A stretch of 6,134 bases of DNA from Campylobacterales bacterium (GTDB lineage: Bacteria; Campylobacterota; Campylobacteria; Campylobacterales; Hydrogenimonadaceae). The stretch is from contig JALSPH010000273.1 of assembly GCA_026986055.1 (NCBI GenBank), positions 1-6,134 of the forward strand. Direction: 5' to 3'. A program made the position numbers and the translations under genes. This document shows positions 1 to 5,653 of this stretch, one piece after another. The notes beneath the pieces are model-generated. The model saw nothing but the letters and a program-made list of their open reading frames with translations. It ran no database searches and was not told the origin of the DNA. Numbering within the stretch: position 1 is the stretch's first letter; every line of letters begins with the position of its first letter.

Positions 1-694
1 CATATACCCACTCGTGGGTTCCGGGCCACATACCGAACTTCTCCGCATCGTCGAAAATTATGGCCCCATCCTCCATATCGCCGAAAGAGCCCCGCACCGC
101 TTCGAGCGCCTTTTGTGCAGGTTTGAAAGGGATGGCGTATCTGAGAGTTTGTGAAATTGGAAAGAGTGCCAGCCTCTTTCCGCTCTCTTCGGTATAGTAG
201 TAACCTCCCAAAGAGCCGCTTTCAAAACCTGCGGCTATGAAGTGGTAGTCGTCGACGAGAGCATAATCCACTCCCGCTTCTACGATATCTGCAACTACAC
301 CCGACTCCCACACCCTTTCGGTAAGCCAAAGGCCTTTCGGCTCTTGAGAGAAATCTCTTTTTAAAACATGGCTCAACATCTCTATCTGGGCAACCCTGTC
401 GCAAGATGGAATGGAGCCCAAAACCGGCTCGTAGTAGCCTGCCGTCAAAAACTCGACGGAGCCGGCAGCAGCAAGAGCTTTCATATCGTCGTAGATATCT
501 TTGTACTCTCTGGAGATCTTCTCAAGAAGCCAGCCGCTGCAGTGAAGGGAGAATTTGAATTCGGGATATTTCTTAAGCAGCGAAAAGAGTGGAGCGTAAC
601 AGCTCTCTGCACCCCTTTGTATAGCCTCGTCGAAATTGTCCACCGGCTGATGCATATGCAGTCCAAAAAGCAGCGCCCTTTTTCCCTTTCTCAC
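1..694 (-). CDS. GH57 enzyme, 4-alpha-glucanotransferase / alpha-amylase type (3' end outside window)
   Basis: N-terminal 231 residues of a cytoplasmic glycoside hydrolase family 57 enzyme; the rest lies beyond the window edge. I translated it directly because it starts at a GTG (692-694), which is preceded by AGGAGG at a 5-base spacing. Visible GH57 motifs, in order, are HMHQP (residues 13-17), GYYEP (86-90), GLWLTERVWE (121-130; E126 is the expected catalytic nucleophile) and FDDAEKFGMWPGTHEW (214-229; one of D215/D216 is the expected acid/base). The WLTERVWE and DDxEKFGxWPGT motifs are those of the Thermococcus litoralis 4-alpha-glucanotransferase branch, which disproportionates maltodextrins. 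These enzymes are usually about 650 residues, with C-terminal beta-rich domains, so about two thirds is missing here. The gene follows the other GH57 gene by 10 bases and is almost certainly co-transcribed with it. An amylase activity in place of transferase cannot be excluded. Confidence 0.88.
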   Translation of the reverse strand, partial: MRKGKRALLFGLHMHQPVDNFDEAIQRGAESCYAPLFSLLKKYPEFKFSLHCSGWLLEKISREYKDIYDDMKALAAAGSVEFLTAGYYEPVLGSIPSCDRVAQIEMLSHVLKRDFSQEPKGLWLTERVWESGVVADIVEAGVDYALVDDYHFIAAGFESGSLGGYYYTEESGKRLALFPISQTLRYAIPFKPAQKALEAVRGSFGDMEDGAIIFDDAEKFGMWPGTHEWVY

Positions 695-699
695 TCTCT

Positions 700-705
700 C
701 CTCCT
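700..705 (-). promoter_or_regulatory. Ribosome-binding site deciding the GTG start of the downstream GH57 gene
   Basis: AGGAGG sits 5 bases before GTG and overlaps the TGA stop codon of the preceding GH57 gene by one base. No ATG occurs at a sensible position: the next in-frame ATG is inside the conserved HMHQP strand. An upstream in-frame TTG lacks a Shine-Dalgarno. The close overlap suggests translational coupling of the two GH57 genes. Confidence 0.8.
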
Positions 706-2723
706 CATACAAACCAGTTTCTGCCGTAGTCGTCGTCCAAATCTATACGCAGCTCGCATATTCCGGGCAGAGTCTGCACCGGTTCACCGGCTCTTTCGAT
801 CTCTATACGCAAAGAGAGAAGGCCATCTTGAGCCAAAAGACTCTTTTTTACGGCTATCTCCATAATGGAGCCTATAGCGGCCTTTAGCGGCCCTCTTTTT
901 GGAAGTTTCGACGTTTCCAATCTTATGGGCTCTTTATCGGAGTCGGCGTATATGGTAACGACGCTTCCATCTTTTAATCTCTCCATATCGCCATCGAGCC
1001 TTATGTATATACTCTTCTCATCTTCTCCCCAGAAGATTTTGGTGACGGGACCTCTTGCACCTTCCATCGTGGAGTATGTCGAGCTCTCATCTATCATGCC
1101 GCTGCCGAGCCACTCGAAAAAGGAGCTGACTCTTCCGTCTATGACGGGATGAATCGGAAACTTCGGTTCGCTTACGAATGCATGGAGACTCTCTCCCGTT
1201 ACTATGGGCCTGTAAAGATCGACAGGCGGAAGCAGCTTCATAAGCCTGTAGATCCCGATCAGCCTCTCTCTGAAAAGCGAGTCGAAGTCGTCGGCATACT
1301 CTGTGTGATGCCCCTCTCCATACCACCAGAACCAGTCCGAAGACTCGGCCGCAAGAAAGCTTGTCGTAATCTCTTCATCCACTTCCCGGCTCAAACTCTC
1401 TTTATGGTGAAGATAGTCTCTCTTTGTCTGAAATAGAAGCTCCCACGCCTCGTTCTTTTGCGGGTGTCCCACCCATGTGTCGAAGTTTCCGTAAATCCAA
1501 GAGCCCGGATGGACCTTTTTTAGTCTCTTTGCATCACTGCGGGCTGCTTCATCTAATGTAACCGTTTCGCACCACTTTGCAGCGCCTAAACCGGAATATA
1601 GCGCGTCGAAGAAGTCCAAACCGCTGTTTTTGTAAAACTCCCAGGCGTTCTCCCCGTCAAGAATTACCGATACGGTCGGAGAATCCTCTCTCTCAAATAT
1701 CCCGTGAAGGCGCGAAAGAAAATCTTTCGCTGCATCCTCGGCTTCTCGATACCGGTAGGAAAAACCGATAAGGTCGCTCAGCGGATGGTCTCTGAAAAAG
1801 ATTTTCACCCCGTTGAAACTGTATGGTCTATATATATCGCTGCGATTTTCGCTACTTAAAGAGCGAAAAAGGATCTCTTCATCGGTGGCGATCCACTCGA
1901 TGCCGTGATCTTTATATAGTGCGATACTCTTTTCGTCGACCGCACCTTCTGCGGGCCAAAAACCGGTAGGCTTCACTTTGAATGTATCTTCATAGAGTTT
2001 TGCCGCCCTTGCGATATGCTTTAGGGCATCATCTTTCAAAGATAGATGGTTGGGAGGAATTTCGCACTTTGGATTGGAGACCTTGGCGCTCTTCATATCT
2101 ATGAGCAGTGGCAGAATAGGATGGTTAAGAGGTGTGGTAGAGAGAGATATTCTCCCCTCATTTTTCAACTTCTCATAAAGAGGAAGTATAGTCGGCACGA
2201 ATTGAAGCAACGACTCCAAGAGAGCCTCTTTGTCGCTCCTTACAAACCCACTTCCCTTTTGAATCAAAGAGGCTACCGTCAGATCGCTTTTTCTAAGGTA
2301 GTTTCCGCACCATGAAAGAAGAAAGAGAACCTCAAGCTCCACAAGTTCGGAATCGTTGAAGCTCTCCATCTCAAAAAGCTCCGCAAAACGAGACAAAGGC
2401 TTCACCATAGTATCGAAGCGGCTGCTTCTGCAAACCTTGATCACCCACTCTCTCTCATCTAAAGAGAGCTCCTGCGGCTCTTTTGCAAGAAGAGTCAAGA
2501 AGCGGTCGCATTCAACACCCTTTCGACCATAGAGCAGAAGCTGTTCTATAAGGGGAGGCGTCAAATTGAAAGTGGCTTTGAGCCCGGGGTGACGCAAAAG
2601 GTGCCAAGGCATATCGTAGTAATCTTTTATGGCGTGCAGAAAGGCCCAGGGCATACGCATAACCCCCTCTTCATCTCGATAGTCGGGTTGGTGCATATGC
2701 CAAAGAAATGCGAGATTCAACAT
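705..2723 (-). CDS. GH57 alpha-glucan hydrolase (alpha-amylase/amylopullulanase-like), complete
   Basis: A complete 672-residue cytoplasmic GH57 enzyme, expected to cut or rearrange alpha-1,4 (possibly also alpha-1,6) glucan linkages by a retaining mechanism. The motifs are in the family order: HMHQPDY (9-15), STTPLNHPILPLL (195-207), GFWPAEGAVD (254-263; E259 expected nucleophile), ILDGENAWE (354-362; D356 expected acid/base), and a motif-5 region from W409 through GNFDTWVGH to about residue 430. An aromatic, acidic stretch at 461-480 (SSDWFWWYGE onwards) and a C-terminal beta-rich region of about 180 residues complete it. The protein begins directly with the first strand of the catalytic barrel, so there is no signal peptide. 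Its WPAEGxVD nucleophile motif differs from WLTERVWE in the neighbouring GH57 gene, so the two are distant relatives and not a recent duplication. The ATG is one base after the stop of the fusion gene and has no clear Shine-Dalgarno. The exact specificity (amylase, pullulanase or transferase) cannot be read from sequence. Confidence 0.9.
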   Translation of the reverse strand: MLNLAFLWHMHQPDYRDEEGVMRMPWAFLHAIKDYYDMPWHLLRHPGLKATFNLTPPLIEQLLLYGRKGVECDRFLTLLAKEPQELSLDEREWVIKVCRSSRFDTMVKPLSRFAELFEMESFNDSELVELEVLFLLSWCGNYLRKSDLTVASLIQKGSGFVRSDKEALLESLLQFVPTILPLYEKLKNEGRISLSTTPLNHPILPLLIDMKSAKVSNPKCEIPPNHLSLKDDALKHIARAAKLYEDTFKVKPTGFWPAEGAVDEKSIALYKDHGIEWIATDEEILFRSLSSENRSDIYRPYSFNGVKIFFRDHPLSDLIGFSYRYREAEDAAKDFLSRLHGIFEREDSPTVSVILDGENAWEFYKNSGLDFFDALYSGLGAAKWCETVTLDEAARSDAKRLKKVHPGSWIYGNFDTWVGHPQKNEAWELLFQTKRDYLHHKESLSREVDEEITTSFLAAESSDWFWWYGEGHHTEYADDFDSLFRERLIGIYRLMKLLPPVDLYRPIVTGESLHAFVSEPKFPIHPVIDGRVSSFFEWLGSGMIDESSTYSTMEGARGPVTKIFWGEDEKSIYIRLDGDMERLKDGSVVTIYADSDKEPIRLETSKLPKRGPLKAAIGSIMEIAVKKSLLAQDGLLSLRIEIERAGEPVQTLPGICELRIDLDDDYGRNWFV

Positions 2724-2727
2724 ATCA
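2721..2727 (-). promoter_or_regulatory. TGATATG stop-start junction (translational coupling)
   Basis: The TGA stop of the nucleotidyltransferase fusion (2725-2727) is separated by a single base from the ATG of the GH57 gene (2721-2723). The twenty bases upstream contain no good Shine-Dalgarno at normal spacing. The GH57 gene is therefore probably translated mainly by ribosomes that have just finished the fusion gene, which would tie the amounts of the two proteins together. Confidence 0.7.
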
Positions 2728-5259
2728 GTTCGTCTTCATCCATTCATCTATCTTTTTTCTGTAGTAGTCGTGCAGCCTCTTGCCTCTTTTGTTGTCTATC
2801 GCCTGTATGTAGAAGTTCAGATGTTCGCTGTACTGGTCCGGTATCATCAATATCCAGTCCGTATCGTTCTCCCATATCTTGACACCGTCGACGGTATAGG
2901 AGCGCTTCCCTTTGGCATACTCCAGAAACTTGCGCATCATTCTCCCTTTCATCGACTGGGGGCAATCTATACGGCATATATGAAAATAGAAGTGGGTCAT
3001 CTCTTTGGCCACATCCGAAAGTTTCACATCGTGTCTTGTAAGAAGCTCCATGATCTTCAGACACGCGTACATCGCATCCCTGTGTAGAGAAAATTCGGTA
3101 AAGGCGTAGTTTCCGTCTATAGTTGCTATCAGGTCGAACCTCTTTAAGGTGGATGCTTTGAAGTTGGTATATTTTCCACGTTTTATCTGAAGGTTCGAGT
3201 AGGAGTCGTCCATAAGGTCGGGTGCCCATGTCGGCAGGAAAACCTTCAACTTCGTCTGCCTATGCTCAGCCTCCATATTCATAAGTTCCAAAACGGCGTT
3301 GAGTGCCTCCACTTTGTTCAAAATATCGCCTTTGTCGGTAACAAGCGTGAGTCTCTGGCCATGGGGGTAGATCAAGATGCCCATATCGAGACCGAGTCCG
3401 GTGACGATACTTGAAAGATCCTCTTTGAGCTTGATTTTGACGTTGTGAATGTTGGAGAGCTTTCTGTTGTCGGTATAGGAGTTGAGCATGATATTGTCTA
3501 TCTGCAGATCGGTCATGATACCGGGAAATACATCTTTGGTTATACCGAACATCAGGTCAACGGCCACTCTGAACCCCTGGCTCTTGATGATCTTGTGATC
3601 TATAGCCGTCTCAAGAGCCTCTTTGTAATTGTGACAACTGTCGTGACGATAGAGATCGCTGTCGTGGATGGTTCCTATTTCGTTGTAGTCGACCCTTCTG
3701 AAATCCTCTTTGAAAAATGTCTTCTCTATATTTTTGGCGGAGTTCGTATCTACCCTCAACCCCTCTTCGTTGTATATAGTCATCTGCACTCCGGCAGGGT
3801 CTGCCAAATCTTTTCTGAAGTGAACCCCGCCCATCAAAGTCGGGTCACGATGGAGGTTGAAGCGCAGAACCGAAGGCGGGATGGCTCTAAGGTCCACCAC
3901 ATCTATGCCTGCGGCGAGCAAGCCGCCTACAAATGCCCGCTTTATCATGCGCGGACTGTTGTCGTAGTCTCGTCCGACGGCTACTTTGCTTCCCGCCGGA
4001 AGCTGCGAACCGAAGGCTTCCCCTATCTTGCACGCCATCTCGCAGCTTATCTCGATATTGCTCTTGCCGTGTATGCTCCCATTCTCGAATATCGTATTTT
4101 TGTAGCGACTTCCCCATACGACATTGTTGTTGACGATGGCTGCAGGCTCTATCTTCTTGTCGGGCCAGACGGTGATATCCTGCTCGAAGACAGCAAGTTT
4201 ACCCACTTCACACCCTTCGGCTAGTATGAGTCCCGCTTTCGCCACTACGCCATCGCCTATTTTGTTGTCGTTGCAGATGACGCTGTTGTCGAGAACGACT
4301 TTTTTGCCTATCGAAATATCGTGCCAAAGGACGGAGTTGCGTATTCTGCACTCGTTTCCTATCGTGACATTGTCGCCTATGGAGACATTGTGAAGACGTG
4401 TCCGTTTGCCTATCTTTACATTATCTCCAATGACGACCGTATCTATGATCTCCACATCCGGCCCTATCTCGCTCTCTCCGGTAAGGTAGAGAGTGCCGTC
4501 GGGGTAATCGACCTTTTTGGCGGGAATCTTGAAGTCGAGCCTCTTGTTGAAGATGTCGTCATGCACTTCACGGTAACTCTCCGGGTTACCCACGTCGCGC
4601 CAGTACCCTGCAGCGTCGTAACCCATGATATCGACCCCCTCCTCCATAAGAAGAGGGAAAAGATCTTTCGCGAAGTCGAAGTTTTCACCGGCCGGTATAT
4701 ACTCCAGAATCTCCGGCTCTATCAGGTAGATTCCTGTGTTTATAGTGTCGCTGAATACCTCCCCCCAGCTCGGTTTCTCCAAAAACTTCTCTATCTTTCC
4801 ATCCTCATCGGTAATGACTACGCCAAACTGCAGAGGATTTTCGACCGAAGTGAGGGTGATGGTTATCTTGGAGTGCCTCTTTCTATGGTAATCGACTATC
4901 TTTTGGAAATCGAAGTCGGTAACGAGGTCTCCGCTGACGATGATAAAGGTAGTATCTAGATGCTCTCTTGCAAACCCGACCGCTCCGGCCGTACCGTAGT
5001 CGTCGTCGGGCAGTACATAATCTATCTTTATCCCCATACGGCTACCGTCGCCGAAATGGTTCTTTATGACATCGGGTTTGAAATAGAGCAAAATAACGAA
5101 CTCTTTTATCCCTATATCTATGAGGCGTCTCATCGTATGTTCCATCATAGGGATGTTCACAACAGGCAGCATAGGTTTTGGGATGGCGTGTGTGAGCGGC
5201 TGTATGCGGGTGCCGAAACCGCCGGCCATAACGACCGCTTTTATCTTCTTTTTTGACAT
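2725..5259 (-). CDS. Sugar-phosphate nucleotidyltransferase fused to beta-helix and degenerate phosphohexomutase-like domain
   Basis: An 844-residue, three-part cytoplasmic protein. Residues 1-240 are a nucleotidyltransferase of the mannose-1-phosphate guanylyltransferase / glucose-1-phosphate nucleotidyltransferase type. They contain GGFGTRIQPLT (13-23) with PKPMLPV (27-33), GTAGAV (89-94), SGD (109-111; D111 expected metal ligand), EKPSWGEVFSDTINTGIY (161-178) and DVG (222-224; second metal aspartate). Residues about 255-385 are left-handed beta-helix hexapeptide repeats (IGDNVKIG, IGDNVTIG and others). Residues about 385-844 follow the four-domain phosphomannomutase/phosphoglucomutase layout, but the catalytic loops are lost: the Ser-His-Asn-Pro loop reads GGVHFRKDLADP (477-488), the DxDxDR metal loop reads LDMGILIYPHGQR (624-636), the GExSGH sugar loop reads ATIDGNYAF (712-720), and the RPSGTEP phosphate loop reads IPDQYSE (806-812). 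Only the first domain is likely to be catalytic. Similar fusions are usually annotated as mannose-1-phosphate guanylyltransferase, but the alpha-glucan neighbours leave the sugar and nucleotide open (GDP-mannose, ADP- or UDP-glucose). The reading frame is intact throughout. Confidence 0.92.
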   Translation of the reverse strand: MSKKKIKAVVMAGGFGTRIQPLTHAIPKPMLPVVNIPMMEHTMRRLIDIGIKEFVILLYFKPDVIKNHFGDGSRMGIKIDYVLPDDDYGTAGAVGFAREHLDTTFIIVSGDLVTDFDFQKIVDYHRKRHSKITITLTSVENPLQFGVVITDEDGKIEKFLEKPSWGEVFSDTINTGIYLIEPEILEYIPAGENFDFAKDLFPLLMEEGVDIMGYDAAGYWRDVGNPESYREVHDDIFNKRLDFKIPAKKVDYPDGTLYLTGESEIGPDVEIIDTVVIGDNVKIGKRTRLHNVSIGDNVTIGNECRIRNSVLWHDISIGKKVVLDNSVICNDNKIGDGVVAKAGLILAEGCEVGKLAVFEQDITVWPDKKIEPAAIVNNNVVWGSRYKNTIFENGSIHGKSNIEISCEMACKIGEAFGSQLPAGSKVAVGRDYDNSPRMIKRAFVGGLLAAGIDVVDLRAIPPSVLRFNLHRDPTLMGGVHFRKDLADPAGVQMTIYNEEGLRVDTNSAKNIEKTFFKEDFRRVDYNEIGTIHDSDLYRHDSCHNYKEALETAIDHKIIKSQGFRVAVDLMFGITKDVFPGIMTDLQIDNIMLNSYTDNRKLSNIHNVKIKLKEDLSSIVTGLGLDMGILIYPHGQRLTLVTDKGDILNKVEALNAVLELMNMEAEHRQTKLKVFLPTWAPDLMDDSYSNLQIKRGKYTNFKASTLKRFDLIATIDGNYAFTEFSLHRDAMYACLKIMELLTRHDVKLSDVAKEMTHFYFHICRIDCPQSMKGRMMRKFLEYAKGKRSYTVDGVKIWENDTDWILMIPDQYSEHLNFYIQAIDNKRGKRLHDYYRKKIDEWMKTN

Positions 5260-5265
5260 TTGACT

Positions 5266-5271
5266 CTCCTT
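5266..5271 (-). promoter_or_regulatory. Ribosome-binding site of the nucleotidyltransferase fusion
   Basis: AAGGAG lies 6 bases before the ATG at 5257-5259. It supports this start, which also places the conserved AVVMAGGFGTR strand at the usual distance from the N-terminus. The GGA inside it is the second of the two GGA sites discussed for the upstream hairpin. Confidence 0.8.
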
Positions 5272-5278
5272 CTCTTTC

Positions 5279-5297
5279 GGGGCGACCTCCCCGCCCC
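5279..5297 (-). promoter_or_regulatory. GC-rich leader hairpin before the nucleotidyltransferase fusion
   Basis: Read on the transcribed strand, GGGGCG and CGCCCC form a perfect 6-bp stem around the 7-base loop GGGAGGT. It lies 19 bases upstream of the start codon and just before the ribosome-binding site. It is not a Rho-independent terminator, because a purine-rich stretch follows it and no T-run. An unpaired GGA in the loop plus a GGA in the ribosome-binding site is the pattern of CsrA-regulated leaders. A plain structural or mRNA-processing role is equally possible. The pairing is seen directly; the function is inference. Confidence 0.45.
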
Positions 5298-5317
5298 ATC
5301 CACTTTTCTACCTCATC

Positions 5318-5596
5318 TTATGTGTTCAAAACGGAGTTTTTGCTTCCATAGGGGGAGTTGACCATCTTTAGAGTCTCATCGAAAATCCACCTCCCGTCGG
5401 AGGTAAGATACCCGAACTCGAAACTCTCTGAAACGGGCAGAACCTTCACTATATAGAAGTCTCCGTTCTTCTTTCTCTTCATAGGTTCCTCCTCCCAACC
5501 GTTCCAACTCCCTTTTATCGCAGCCGACTCGACACCTTCACCGGGCAGCGTGAAAGTGACCCACGCTCTCTTGCCTCTTTTACTGATCTTGACCAT
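5318..5596 (-). CDS. Small stand-alone glycogen-binding protein (CBM48 / AMPK-beta-type E-set domain)
   Basis: A 92-residue protein that is almost entirely one carbohydrate-binding module of the CBM48 (isoamylase N-terminal/AMPK-beta) fold; it has no catalytic domain, signal peptide or membrane segment. The strand pattern is WVTFTLPGEG (12-21), AIKGSWNGWEEEPM (26-39), GDFYIVKVLP (45-54), FEFGYLTSDGRWIFD (59-73) and SPYGSKNSVLN (81-91). Aligned by eye to the AMPK-beta glycogen-binding domain, the two sugar-stacking tryptophans (W34 and W70) and the late asparagine (N87) are kept. The lysine position appears as E60 and the leucine as Y83. I chose the ATG at 5594-5596 because AAGGAGG precedes it by 5 bases; an in-frame ATG 21 bases earlier (5615-5617) would add seven residues (MGEKEGK), but lies inside a TATAAT box and has a poorer ribosome site. 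The protein probably binds glycogen or attaches a neighbouring enzyme to it; the partner is unknown. Confidence 0.82.
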   Translation of the reverse strand: MVKISKRGKRAWVTFTLPGEGVESAAIKGSWNGWEEEPMKRKKNGDFYIVKVLPVSESFEFGYLTSDGRWIFDETLKMVNSPYGSKNSVLNT

Positions 5597-5601
5597 TTTT
5601 C

Positions 5602-5608
5602 CCTCCTT
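5602..5608 (-). promoter_or_regulatory. Ribosome-binding site deciding the start of the CBM48 protein
   Basis: AAGGAGG with a 5-base spacer to the ATG at 5594-5596 is close to ideal. If the upstream ATG at 5615-5617 were used, this motif would lie inside the coding sequence. That argues for the shorter 92-residue product. Confidence 0.75.
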
Positions 5609-5615
5609 TTCACCC

Positions 5616-5621
5616 ATTATA
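5616..5621 (-). promoter_or_regulatory. Possible -10 promoter element (TATAAT) before the CBM48 gene
   Basis: A perfect TATAAT lies in the gap between the phosphofructokinase gene and the CBM48 gene. Transcription starting 6-8 bases downstream would give a very short leader that still contains the AAGGAGG ribosome site of the 92-residue product. No TTGACA-like -35 box is present 16-18 bases upstream, and there is no TGn extension. It is therefore only a candidate for an internal promoter feeding the four downstream genes. Confidence 0.35.
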
Positions 5622-5653
5622 ACCTGTACCTCTCTCTTGAGGGTTACACTCTC

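Noticed and set aside
368..865. A 165-codon plus-strand open frame across the boundary of the two GH57 genes
   Set aside because: The minus strand here encodes conserved GH57 motifs in both genes, and the plus-strand translation has no recognisable features.
3445..4224. A 259-codon open frame on the plus strand inside the nucleotidyltransferase fusion
   Set aside because: It lies wholly antisense to a strongly supported coding sequence, shows no recognisable domain or motif, and is a by-product of the codon pattern of the real gene.
4321..4959. A 212-codon plus-strand open frame antisense to the beta-helix and nucleotidyltransferase region
   Set aside because: It has no family motifs and covers the conserved hexapeptide repeats on the opposite strand, so it is best explained as a shadow.
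2725..5259. Two separate genes (nucleotidyltransferase and mutase) joined by a sequencing error
   Set aside because: The frame is open from start to stop, the beta-helix links the two halves smoothly, and the same three-part architecture is known in other bacteria.
5279..5297. Rho-independent terminator before the fusion gene
   Set aside because: The 6-bp GC stem is real, but on the transcribed strand a purine-rich stretch with the ribosome site follows it and there is no run of T.
5621..5630. CsrA consensus-like GGTACAGGTT upstream of the CBM48 gene
   Set aside because: It matches the GUACAGG start of the consensus, but the essential GGA core is GGT and no hairpin presents it.
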